The notes under the pieces are model-generated. The model was not told the origin of the DNA. It saw only the letters and a program-made list of their open reading frames with translations, and made no database searches. 64,000 nt of DNA from Flavobacterium sp. HJJ (GTDB lineage: Bacteria; Bacteroidota; Bacteroidia; Flavobacteriales; Flavobacteriaceae), in assembly GCF_015351475.1 (NCBI RefSeq), contig NZ_JADKPR010000022.1, positions 1 to 64,000 of the forward strand, written 5' to 3'. Positions 46,158-54,570 of the stretch are shown in pieces. Positions within the stretch are counted from its first letter, which is position 1; each line of letters opens with the position of its first letter. Both the position numbers and the translations under genes were made by a program.

Positions 46158-47168
46158 TTATTTCCAGGGCATTTTAAATTTAGCATCTTCCATTCTATGT
46201 CCTTTTTCATCATCAGAAACTGCATAATTAAAACCTGATCTTAGGCTGTACCCTGCATGCTCGCCATCTTTATTCAATGCTATAAAACCAACTTGCAGAT
46301 ATTCCATGTCTTTATGGTTTTTATGCTTGTTGTAAATCCGTTCTGTGATTTCTTTGCAGGCATCAAAAGGCGATTTTCCCTGACGCATTAATTCGACCAC
46401 CATGGCACTTCCTGCAGTTCTAATCACAGCTTCACCTAGACCAGTTGCTGCAGCTGCACCAACTTCGTTATCCAGGAAAAGACCCGCGCCGATTATGGGG
46501 GAATCACCGACGCGACCGTGCATTTTCCAGGCGGCGCCGCTAGTAGTACAGCCACCGGTAAGATTTCCATCTTGATCTAACATTAGCATGCTTATGGTAT
46601 CATGATTTTCTATATTGATTACTGGCTTATATTTAGAATCTTCGAGCCATTTTTTCCAGTCTTTTTCAGATTCTGGCGTTAACAGGTTTTCTTCTTTGAA
46701 CCCCTCAGAAAGTGCAAATTGAAGTGCTCCCTGACCCGCCAGCATCACGTGCGGTGTGTTTTGCAATACTCTTTTGGCTACCGAAATAGGATGCATAATA
46801 CCTTGCAGAAAACAAACCGAACCACAATTGCTATTGTGATCCATAATGCAGGCATCTAAAGTTACTTTTCCATCGCGGTCAGGATAGCCACCATAACCAA
46901 CGCTTCGAACCTTTGGATCAGCTTCAGGAATTTTCATTCCGGCTTCAAGCGCATCTAAGGCTGGTTTTCCTGCTTTTAATTGTTTCCATGTTTCTTCATT
47001 AGCAGGTAAACCATGATTCCATGTTGAAATAACAACAGGCTTTTTTTGCTTTTTTTCAATGCCTTCCGTTTTATTCTCTGTAGCAGCAAGTCCGCTATGA
47101 CCAAAAAATGAACTTACGGCCAACGTGCCTAAAGTAGTTTTTTTTATAAAATCTCTTCTGTTTGACAT
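46158..47168 (-). CDS. Glycosylasparaginase (N4-(beta-GlcNAc)-L-asparaginase), Tat-exported
   Basis: The 336-residue protein is an N-terminal nucleophile hydrolase. It opens with a twin-arginine signal, MSNRRDFIKK followed by a hydrophobic stretch. The autocleavage site is Asp190-Thr191 in ENHDTISML, where Thr191 becomes the catalytic N-terminal residue of the beta subunit. The substrate pocket block MHGRVGDSPIIGAG follows. The sequence is close to the classic enzyme of Elizabethkingia (formerly Flavobacterium) meningoseptica. It splits GlcNAc-Asn once the asparagine has no peptide neighbours, releasing aspartate. Its presence in an operon with mannosidases and fucosidases, with an N-glycanase gene nearby, is strong proof that the locus handles asparagine-linked glycans. 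Confidence 0.95.
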   Translation of the reverse strand: MSNRRDFIKKTTLGTLAVSSFFGHSGLAATENKTEGIEKKQKKPVVISTWNHGLPANEETWKQLKAGKPALDALEAGMKIPEADPKVRSVGYGGYPDRDGKVTLDACIMDHNSNCGSVCFLQGIMHPISVAKRVLQNTPHVMLAGQGALQFALSEGFKEENLLTPESEKDWKKWLEDSKYKPVINIENHDTISMLMLDQDGNLTGGCTTSGAAWKMHGRVGDSPIIGAGLFLDNEVGAAAATGLGEAVIRTAGSAMVVELMRQGKSPFDACKEITERIYNKHKNHKDMEYLQVGFIALNKDGEHAGYSLRSGFNYAVSDDEKGHRMEDAKFKMPWK

Positions 47169-47180
47169 AAGTTTTAGTTT

Positions 47181-49418
47181 TTAGTTAAATATTTTAGAAG
47201 ATAATGCCATATTATTTTTAGTGTTTTTATTTGGTAATAATCCCATATTAAATACTAAAATGCCGCCTTCGTTAATTTCTTTTTGTGTTATATAGTTTCT
47301 CTCTATTTTTTGTCCATTCAACTCAATAGATTGTATGTAGCTATTTTTAGTATTGTTATTGAATGCTTTTATAATAAACTTTTTACCGTTCTCTAAATTG
47401 ATTGTTGCAGTACTAAATAAAGGCGACCCAAAACTATACACACCCTGCGCAGGATTTACTGGATAAAAACCCAAAGAACTCAGCACATACCATGAAGACA
47501 TTTGTCCGCAATCTTCGTTTCCGCAGTGCCCATTTGGAGCATTTTTATATTGTGTCGTTAAAATATCCCTGACTAATTTTTGTGTTTTCCATGGTTTACC
47601 AATATAATTATATAAGTAAGCTACATGATGACTGGGTTCATTTCCATGCGCATATTGTCCTATCATTCCTGTACTGAATATGGGCAGTTTATCTCCTTTA
47701 ACTGGCTTTAAAGAAAACATGGTATCTAATTTTTTTTCAAATGCATCATTGCCTCCAAGCACATTAATCAATCCTTCAATATTTTGAGGAACAGACCAAA
47801 AATACTGCCATGCATTGCTTTCGCAGAAATAGGGCGTATATTCTTTTGGTATAAAATTATTGATAAAATTGCCGTTTTCTAATTTAGGACGCATGAATTT
47901 ACTTTTGGCGTCATACAGATTTCTCCAGTTTTCAGAACGATTCAAGAAATATTCGTAATCGCTTAATTTATGTAATGCTTTTGCAAACTGCGCCAGACAC
48001 CAATCATCATAAGCATACTCCAGTGTTTTTGAAACTGACCAATTTTCATTGGAATCATCTGCAGGAACATATCCTAAAGTTTTATAAGTATCTAACTGTC
48101 TTGAATTAACCATTGAGCTTTCTTTACATGCTCGATAAGCTAAATCAGTATCAAAGTTTTTTATTCCTTTAAAATAAGCATCAACAATAACGGGGATGGC
48201 ATGATTACCAATCATCATATTGGTTTCATTTCCCTGTAATGACCATACAGGCAGCAAACCCGTTTCTTTATAATGTGCCAATAATGAATTAATCATATCC
48301 GACACTCGTTTTGGATGTAAAATAGTGTACAAAGGATGAGCCGCACGATAGGTATCCCATAACGAAAACGTATCGTATCGATCAAAGTCTTTAGCATTTA
48401 TAATACTATCATTTGCCCCTTTATAGTTCCCATTACAATCACTTAACAATGTAGGTGCCAGCATCGATTGATACATCATTGTATAGAAAATTTTCTTTTT
48501 GGTATCGTCTGGCGTTTCAATTTGAATTTTATTCAGTTCTTTTTCCCAAAGAGCCGAAGCTTTCGTTTTATAACCTTCAAAATTAAAATCGGGAGCTTCC
48601 ACTGCTAAGGATTTGTAAGCTCCTTCAATAGCGGCTGTAGAAAGACCTGTTTTTAAAACTATTACTTCAGCAGCAGCAGTATCATAATTTAAAATAATTT
48701 TGGTTTTAATTCCTTTTGAAGGATTGGTTGTAAGCGAATCATTTTTGAAAATCTGATAGGATTTAAACGGTTTTGAAAGTTTTATTACAAAATATACGCG
48801 CTGCACTTTGGCCCAGCCGGTAGATTTCCTATACCCTTCAATAGTCGTTTTATCCACAACATTAATATAGGTATCTGTAGGTGCATCCCAATTTAATGCA
48901 TAGCCTAAATCAATGTGAATTTGTGATGCATTATCTTTAGGAAATGTATATTTATGAATACCTGTTCTAGCTGTGGCTGTAAGTTCGGCTTTTATTCCAA
49001 AATCTAATAAATCTACTGCATAATACCCCGGAACTGCTGTTTCTTTATCATGTGAAAATCTGGAGAACGGTATGAAATTATTGTCTTTAATCCGTTTTGA
49101 GAATCTGCTGTTGGTGGGCATCACCAAAATATCGTATAAATCGCCCGCACCAGTTCCCGATAAATGCGTATGAGAAAAACCAGAAATAATAGAATCTTTA
49201 TAATAATATCCTGAAATTCTATCCCATCCCGGAATGCCAATATCAGGACTTAATTGTACCATTCCAAAAGGTACAGCTACTCCGGGATACGTATTCCCGG
49301 GACCAGCTGTACCAATGAATGGATTTACATACTTAGTTAATTGAGCATAACTTTTATGCAGCCCGCAATTAGACAAAACCAATACAAATAATACATATAT
49401 CAGATATTGTTTTTTCAT
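47181..49418 (-). CDS. GH92 alpha-mannosidase (paralogue c)
   Basis: The 745-residue protein has an N-terminal lipoprotein-like signal (LSNC at about 16-19). Its GH92 domain opens KYVNPFIGTAGPGNTYPGVA, with WDRISGYYYKDSIISGFSHT in the substrate loop. The acid region is ESNAWQYFW, and AHGNEPSHHVAYLYNY is followed by the base motif GNEDCGQMSSW at about 633-643. Paralogues c and d are the most alike and probably arose by duplication. In place of EGNAWQ this copy has ESNAWQ, keeping the catalytic Glu. It would remove alpha-mannose from high-mannose or trimmed glycans. It precedes the glycosylasparaginase gene by 12 bp. Confidence 0.92.
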   Translation of the reverse strand: MKKQYLIYVLFVLVLSNCGLHKSYAQLTKYVNPFIGTAGPGNTYPGVAVPFGMVQLSPDIGIPGWDRISGYYYKDSIISGFSHTHLSGTGAGDLYDILVMPTNSRFSKRIKDNNFIPFSRFSHDKETAVPGYYAVDLLDFGIKAELTATARTGIHKYTFPKDNASQIHIDLGYALNWDAPTDTYINVVDKTTIEGYRKSTGWAKVQRVYFVIKLSKPFKSYQIFKNDSLTTNPSKGIKTKIILNYDTAAAEVIVLKTGLSTAAIEGAYKSLAVEAPDFNFEGYKTKASALWEKELNKIQIETPDDTKKKIFYTMMYQSMLAPTLLSDCNGNYKGANDSIINAKDFDRYDTFSLWDTYRAAHPLYTILHPKRVSDMINSLLAHYKETGLLPVWSLQGNETNMMIGNHAIPVIVDAYFKGIKNFDTDLAYRACKESSMVNSRQLDTYKTLGYVPADDSNENWSVSKTLEYAYDDWCLAQFAKALHKLSDYEYFLNRSENWRNLYDAKSKFMRPKLENGNFINNFIPKEYTPYFCESNAWQYFWSVPQNIEGLINVLGGNDAFEKKLDTMFSLKPVKGDKLPIFSTGMIGQYAHGNEPSHHVAYLYNYIGKPWKTQKLVRDILTTQYKNAPNGHCGNEDCGQMSSWYVLSSLGFYPVNPAQGVYSFGSPLFSTATINLENGKKFIIKAFNNNTKNSYIQSIELNGQKIERNYITQKEINEGGILVFNMGLLPNKNTKNNMALSSKIFN

Positions 49419-49421
49419 TAT

Positions 49422-50501
49422 TTATTTTAAGCTTTCTTTTGTTGCTGCGATTGTTTTCAAATTACTGTCCGTCAAAGCATTTCCATCATAAAAAGAAACA
49501 CCTCGCGCACCATTTTCTTTTGCCAATAGAATCGCTTCTTTTAGTTCTTTGTCTGATTTTAATCCTGGAATGTAAATTCCTGTATTTATCTTCGTTTGTT
49601 TTCCTTCTAAATCCGTTACACCTTGTTTGGTAGCATAACCAACCCAGTCAATTTCCTCATCATAAAAACTGTGATAAATCATCGGGTAGACTTCATCAAT
49701 ATTCCATTTGTCCCAGCGCTGACGTACCATGTGATCTGCCATTTCAGGATAAGGGAATACGGCTGCTGTTAGTTTTTTATTGTACTTGTGGGCAATTTTA
49801 TATGCATCGTCAACAACCGCTTTTATGGCATTTAACCGGAAGTTTTTCCACTCCATATCGATTGATGTATTGTGGCTTGTTTTTGGATTTTTATGATGCA
49901 ATCTTTCAAACTTGCTTACACACGCATCGCAATAACAAAAATCGAATTGTGGCAATTCTACATCCTGAACCAGATTGTATTTTGGCAATAAACTGATTGG
50001 CAAAAAGATATCTGGGAAACGAATGTAATCTAAATGAACGCTTTCTATTCCTTCTACTTTTGCCAGACCTTCAACCAAACCTAAAACGTGATCTCTGGAT
50101 TCTTTTTTTGTAGGACACAGCCATTGGTAATAATCTACGTATGGACGATTATCAAAACATGATTTTCCCTCTTTACTTACTTGATACCAATCTGGATGCT
50201 GTAAGGCTACTGAATCTCCAGGTCTGTTCATAGCCATAATCCAAGCGTGTACTTTTAACCCTTTTTCTTTTGCAATTGGCACTAATCTTTCTAAAAGTTT
50301 TGGGTCAGTATTGGTATTGATCAAAACTTCATCAATACCGCCATCTTTATATTTTTTAAATTCTTTTGCGTAATCTTCATTGGTTCTTTTCGCATCAGCT
50401 GTAATCCATACACCAAATTTGAAAGTGGTTTTTTCTTCTTTTTCTGCACATGAAAAAATACTCAGTGCTACTAAAAAAAGGAATAGTTTAGTTAGTTTCA
50501 T
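49422..50501 (-). CDS. Putative glycosidase lipoprotein, GHL10-type TIM barrel
   Basis: The 359-residue protein has a lipobox IFSC with Cys18 and one TIM-barrel domain. The GHL10-like marks are the opening FGVWITADAKR, VHAWIMAMNRPGD, the strand VHLDYIRFPD (His156, Asp158, Arg161, Asp164), and VYPMIYHSFY late. A small cysteine cluster, FCYCDAC at 188-194, may bind a metal or form disulfides. The family is commonly annotated as putative glycoside hydrolase and has few tested members. It is translated 3 bp before the next gene and 11 bp after the CBM9-like gene, so it belongs to the pathway. I cannot name its bond specificity. Confidence 0.7.
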   Translation of the reverse strand: MKLTKLFLFLVALSIFSCAEKEEKTTFKFGVWITADAKRTNEDYAKEFKKYKDGGIDEVLINTNTDPKLLERLVPIAKEKGLKVHAWIMAMNRPGDSVALQHPDWYQVSKEGKSCFDNRPYVDYYQWLCPTKKESRDHVLGLVEGLAKVEGIESVHLDYIRFPDIFLPISLLPKYNLVQDVELPQFDFCYCDACVSKFERLHHKNPKTSHNTSIDMEWKNFRLNAIKAVVDDAYKIAHKYNKKLTAAVFPYPEMADHMVRQRWDKWNIDEVYPMIYHSFYDEEIDWVGYATKQGVTDLEGKQTKINTGIYIPGLKSDKELKEAILLAKENGARGVSFYDGNALTDSNLKTIAATKESLK

Positions 50502-50512
50502 TTTGCTTTTTT

Positions 50513-51580
50513 TTAATTCGTTATAATTTTACCATCTTCTTTAATAATGTACTTTGTATTACTAAAAGGACTTTTTACTGAAATATTATATCCTGCTGCA
50601 TGATTTTCGAGTATTGGTTTTAAAACTCTATTATCAATACTAATCCCTTCTTTAGTGAGATCTGCAATAGACTTAGCCCATGCTTTATGCTTTTGATAAT
50701 ATTCTTTTTGCAATCTGTAAAGTGCGTATAATTCCCATTTTACTTTTTCATCCTGTGGAATTACAAAACTATTATCAGCTTCTTTCGAAGAGAAATAAAC
50801 ATACCCCCATTTTTCGGGTTCATGCATATTGATGACTCCCATTGGTGACCAGACCCAGTTGTACTCCGGCAAAAATTTTCCATCAGTACCTTTCTTACGT
50901 TCGTAACCTTTGTCTGTTACCGTGTGCTGCCAGTTTACTCTCGAAAAATTTACTCTCCAGAATTTATCTACAGGTACATTTTTGTCAAAATAAGAAGTTT
51001 TATAAGATGCCCAGGGAATCGCCATTTCTAATACCCAGCCTTCATCTCTGTCGTTTGGGTTATTAAGCGTTCCATTGATTTTTACTGCCGATTTTAGACT
51101 TGGAATATTCCAGTCATTCAAAACAACATTATCATTTTCACGGTAAGGTTTTGATAAAAAAAGATCCCAAGCTGTATTTAATGCATTTATTTCTAATTCA
51201 TAATAGTTAAAAGTATCGCTGTCCGGATCAATAAAAACCTCAAAATCATTGTTGTAAAAGATAATTGTATCCCGTTGTTTCAAATTTGCCCATACATCAG
51301 GCTCATCAAGTTTCGCTAGTACATAAAAATTGGTATCATCCCAGAGCATTTTAACTTTTGTTCCATATTTGGGTTTCTCAACACCCTCGATATCTGTAAA
51401 AAGAGCTGTCCAAGCCGCTTTGTTCCAAGCCGCATCAGACTCGTCTCCATCAATTACAATTGAATTCTCCGTTTTAGATGCTGTATACGTTTTAGGCGTA
51501 ATTCGGTTCTTTGATTGTGAATAACCAATTATCGAAATAAGCCCTAAAGCAATTGCTAACCATTGAATTTTTAAATGCAT
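50513..51580 (-). CDS. Secreted CBM9-like carbohydrate-binding protein
   Basis: The 355-residue protein has a Sec signal (1-21) and a DOMON/CBM9-like beta-sandwich at about 35-250 (SIVIDGDESDAAWNKAAWT, then FEVFIDPDSDTFNYYELEIN). A helical C-terminal tail is rich in charged residues. No catalytic motif is visible. Such proteins are common in Bacteroidota sugar loci and are thought to hold or deliver glycans. It is always worth reading with its neighbour, the GHL10-type lipoprotein, because the two genes are 11 bp apart and form a pair. Its ligand is unknown. Confidence 0.75.
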   Translation of the reverse strand: MHLKIQWLAIALGLISIIGYSQSKNRITPKTYTASKTENSIVIDGDESDAAWNKAAWTALFTDIEGVEKPKYGTKVKMLWDDTNFYVLAKLDEPDVWANLKQRDTIIFYNNDFEVFIDPDSDTFNYYELEINALNTAWDLFLSKPYRENDNVVLNDWNIPSLKSAVKINGTLNNPNDRDEGWVLEMAIPWASYKTSYFDKNVPVDKFWRVNFSRVNWQHTVTDKGYERKKGTDGKFLPEYNWVWSPMGVINMHEPEKWGYVYFSSKEADNSFVIPQDEKVKWELYALYRLQKEYYQKHKAWAKSIADLTKEGISIDNRVLKPILENHAAGYNISVKSPFSNTKYIIKEDGKIITN

Positions 51581-51587
51581 GCTGTTT

Positions 51588-52553
51588 TTATAAACTGTTA
51601 TCTTTTGTAAATTGTATTACTTCGCTTAGTTTACCAAATGCCATTGCAACGACGGTATCTGCAGCTCCGTAATATACGGCTAATTTATCTTCTTTTGTAT
51701 CGTGCAAGGCAGCACAAGGAAATACTACATTAGGTACATCCCCAACCATTTCGTAAGTCTCTGCAGGTCCTAATAAGTAAGGCTGAGTTCTGTATTTTAC
51801 CTGATCTGGTGCGTCTGTTTCTAATAAAGCTGCTCCCATTGCATAACGGAAACCGTTGCAGGTATTAATAACACCATGGTAGATCATTAACCAGCCTTCT
51901 TCCGTTAAAATAGGAATTGGTCCTGCACCCACTTTGGTACACTGCCAGGCACTTTGCTCAAAAGGGCTTGGTTTCATTACCAATCTGTGTTCTCCCCAAT
52001 ATTTCATGTCCGGGCTGTAACTAATCCAGATATCTCCAAAAGGCGTATGTCCATTATCACTAGGACGGCTTAACATGGCATATTTTCCGTTTATTTTTTG
52101 TGGAAATAAAACTCCATTTCTGTTGAAAGGTAAAAAAGCATTTTCACATTGAAAAAATTCTTTAAAGTCAAAAGTATAACCAATACCAATTGTTGGTCCG
52201 TTGTACCCATTACACCAAGTAATCCAATAACGATCTTCAATAAATACTACACGGGGATCGTATTTATAAGCCGATTCAATCATTTCGGTATTTCCAGACT
52301 GCATTACAATTGGCTCATGATTGATGTCCCAATCGATACCATTTTTACTAAAACCAGCAAAAATATTCATTTGTACTGCTTTGTTATCACATCTAAAAAC
52401 GCCTGCAAATCCATCTCCAAAAGGTACTACAGCACTATTAAAAATACTGTTTGATGAAGGAATTGCGTATCTGTCAATAATAGGATTTTCAGAATATCTC
52501 CACATTACATCATTACTGTTTTCGGGTCTGTCTTGCCAAGGAATAGTACTCAT
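51588..52553 (-). CDS. GH130 beta-1,4-mannosyl-N-acetylglucosamine phosphorylase-like enzyme
   Basis: The 321-residue protein has no signal peptide, so it is cytosolic. It is a five-bladed propeller of GH130 with the catalytic Asp99 in YKYDPRVVFIED and the phosphate-binding Arg/His set (HRLVMKPSPF, MIYHGV). Family members split beta-1,4-mannosides with phosphate to give mannose-1-phosphate. In N-glycan loci of Bacteroides the GH130 enzyme acts on Man-beta-1,4-GlcNAc left from the core. Directly downstream of the symporter gene, it would handle the imported disaccharide and save one ATP. Some GH130 members are hydrolases, so phosphorylase action is inferred from context. Confidence 0.88.
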   Translation of the reverse strand: MSTIPWQDRPENSNDVMWRYSENPIIDRYAIPSSNSIFNSAVVPFGDGFAGVFRCDNKAVQMNIFAGFSKNGIDWDINHEPIVMQSGNTEMIESAYKYDPRVVFIEDRYWITWCNGYNGPTIGIGYTFDFKEFFQCENAFLPFNRNGVLFPQKINGKYAMLSRPSDNGHTPFGDIWISYSPDMKYWGEHRLVMKPSPFEQSAWQCTKVGAGPIPILTEEGWLMIYHGVINTCNGFRYAMGAALLETDAPDQVKYRTQPYLLGPAETYEMVGDVPNVVFPCAALHDTKEDKLAVYYGAADTVVAMAFGKLSEVIQFTKDNSL

Positions 52554-52585
52554 TTTACTTTATTTTAAATTTATGTTTTTATTTT

Positions 52586-54463
52586 TTAATCTTCTATTTT
52601 ACGGACTCGGTCCAACCAAGTAAATTTTAAAGTAACGGTCGTAGCCAAAAACACGATTAATGCAGCAATTGCTTTTGGATAATCTTTAATAATGAAGAAA
52701 ATCGGAAGCAGGATCATACTCGACTGCCATACAATTCCAATGACACAATTGAGCATATCTTTATAAAAATCATTATTTTTTTGAAAAGAATTATCTTCTA
52801 ATTTTAATGTTTTATATACTGGACTCCACCAGCCCCAAGGTCTCACGTTGGTGTAAAAAGATTTTAAGACTTCAATATCTGTTGGTTTGCTAAAGAAAGT
52901 TCCTAAAAGACAACCTAAAATAGAGAAACCAAATATTATTGGAAACAAATAAATTGCCTGTACTTGCGCTAATTCGTATAAAAAAGATCCTTCAGGTAAA
53001 CTTCCTTTGGCCTGACCTAAAGCAAATTGTAAGGAAGCCACAATTAATCCGGCGAACATTCCCCAAAAATAACCCCATCCGTTAAAACGCCACCAAATCC
53101 ATTTTAAGAAATTGGCAGCCACATAACCTCCGTATAATGCACTCGTAATCCAAAGCGTTAAAGAGTTGATAGAATCTGCAAAGAATCCCATAAAAACACC
53201 CAGACCAACAACTATAAAAGAAGAGATCTGACTTACTTTGATATAATGTGCATTTGTTGCTGCAGGTTTAAAGTATTTTTTATAAATATCATTTACAATA
53301 TAGGCTGGGCCTGCATTTACAAAAGCAGAGAATCCAGACATAAATGCAGCTAATAAACCTGCTAATAAAATTCCTTTGATTCCTACTGGGATATATAAAT
53401 TAACTACTTTTGGCATTAATAGTTCTAAGTCCGCGCCGGTTAAACCTGAATTGGCATTCAATTCTGGTGCTAAATTCATCAAGGCAATTACCACAATTCC
53501 TGTGATCAATAAATATCTGGGAATAAACAATATTAAATTAGTAAACCCGCTCATATATGCCGCTTCTTTTACCGATTTAGTAGAAAGAATTCTCTGTAAA
53601 TCATAACTTGGCGTAGGTCCCGCAACACTGGCAAAAAATCCTTTGAATAAAGTCATCCCTATAAAAGCACCAAACATTTTGTAGCCTTCAGAATCAATTA
53701 ACTGATTGAAGGTTTGAAATTTATCACTCCACTGCGTTTCGAACTGCCATCCGAAAAAGACATTTTTCCATTCCTCAGTAATAACCGAATTAATCTCAAG
53801 CTGCGAATAATTAATAAAAGCGTAACCGGCAATAAGAACTCCAGCAATAATCATGATTAAATATTGCACAACTTCTGTTGCAACGACTGAAAACATCCCC
53901 CCTTTAACCGTATAAATTGTAGTTAAAAATATAATTATCAAAGCATAAGAACGTTCTGATGTCAATAGCAGCAAATCGCCATAATGAAGCGATAAATCCC
54001 AAGGAAGAATTATGGTTATAAATTTTCCGATTCCTTCAAAAAAGTAAGCAATAAAACCAATGGTCGAAATGATGGCAAAAATAGCCACTATAATATGGGA
54101 TGCTTTCCCAGCTCTGTCACTCCCAAAACGAGTTAAAATCCATTCAGAGCCTGTCATTACTTTGGATCTTCTAATCCAGACAGCCAGAAACATCATCACA
54201 AAAATCTGATTCCAAATGGGCCAAAGCCACATAAACATGAAACTTTTTACACCATACAAAAACAGTACTCCAATCATCCAGGAAGTTCCCGAAACATCAA
54301 ACATTCCTGATCCGTTACTTAGACCTAGGAAATACCATTTGATTGTTTTCCCGCCAAGGAAATAATCATCTAACCCTTTTGATGCTTTTCTTGAAATCCA
54401 GATTCCTATTCCTACCGAAAGCAGAATATAAATCACGATGATTGATACGTCAATAATATCCAT
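52586..54463 (-). CDS. Sodium/solute symporter family transporter (SSS)
   Basis: The 625-residue integral membrane protein has about 14 predicted helices, starting IIDVSIIVIYILLSVGIGIW, and the SSS-family pattern of sodium-linked sugar transporters. It is the only inner-membrane transporter gene in the operon and lies 32 bp upstream of GH130. It most likely takes a periplasmic end product, such as Man-GlcNAc, mannose or fucose, into the cytosol. A 107-bp spacer with a heptamer repeat separates it from the first gene of the operon, the only wide gap in the run. Confidence 0.9.
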   Translation of the reverse strand: MDIIDVSIIVIYILLSVGIGIWISRKASKGLDDYFLGGKTIKWYFLGLSNGSGMFDVSGTSWMIGVLFLYGVKSFMFMWLWPIWNQIFVMMFLAVWIRRSKVMTGSEWILTRFGSDRAGKASHIIVAIFAIISTIGFIAYFFEGIGKFITIILPWDLSLHYGDLLLLTSERSYALIIIFLTTIYTVKGGMFSVVATEVVQYLIMIIAGVLIAGYAFINYSQLEINSVITEEWKNVFFGWQFETQWSDKFQTFNQLIDSEGYKMFGAFIGMTLFKGFFASVAGPTPSYDLQRILSTKSVKEAAYMSGFTNLILFIPRYLLITGIVVIALMNLAPELNANSGLTGADLELLMPKVVNLYIPVGIKGILLAGLLAAFMSGFSAFVNAGPAYIVNDIYKKYFKPAATNAHYIKVSQISSFIVVGLGVFMGFFADSINSLTLWITSALYGGYVAANFLKWIWWRFNGWGYFWGMFAGLIVASLQFALGQAKGSLPEGSFLYELAQVQAIYLFPIIFGFSILGCLLGTFFSKPTDIEVLKSFYTNVRPWGWWSPVYKTLKLEDNSFQKNNDFYKDMLNCVIGIVWQSSMILLPIFFIIKDYPKAIAALIVFLATTVTLKFTWLDRVRKIED

Positions 54464-54493
54464 TAATTTTAGTTTTTATTAGTTAGTTTTTGT

Positions 54494-54570
54494 TTAGTCC
54501 TTAGTTATTAGTCCTCAGTCCCTAGTTGTTACTGCTTAGTGAAAACTGCTTTCTGCCCACTGTAAACTGC
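54494..54570. repeat. Degenerate 7-bp periodic repeat
   Basis: Read in steps of seven from 54494 the plus strand gives TTAGTCC, TTAGTTA, TTAGTCC, TCAGTCC, CTAGTTG, TTACTGC, TTAGTGA, AAACTGC, TTTCTGC, CCACTGT and AAACTGC, and a twelfth unit, TTACTTC, runs into the GH92 stop codon. Most units keep the frame TTAGTCC or AAACTGC. It lies between the first GH92 gene and the symporter gene. It recalls heptanucleotide repeats in cyanobacteria and some Flavobacterium spacers. It may be a slippage-prone spacer that affects mRNA. Confidence 0.6.

Noticed and set aside
46142..46225. Longer start for the GH2 gene.
   Set aside because: It would overlap the glycosylasparaginase gene and put 28 residues ahead of a good signal peptide.
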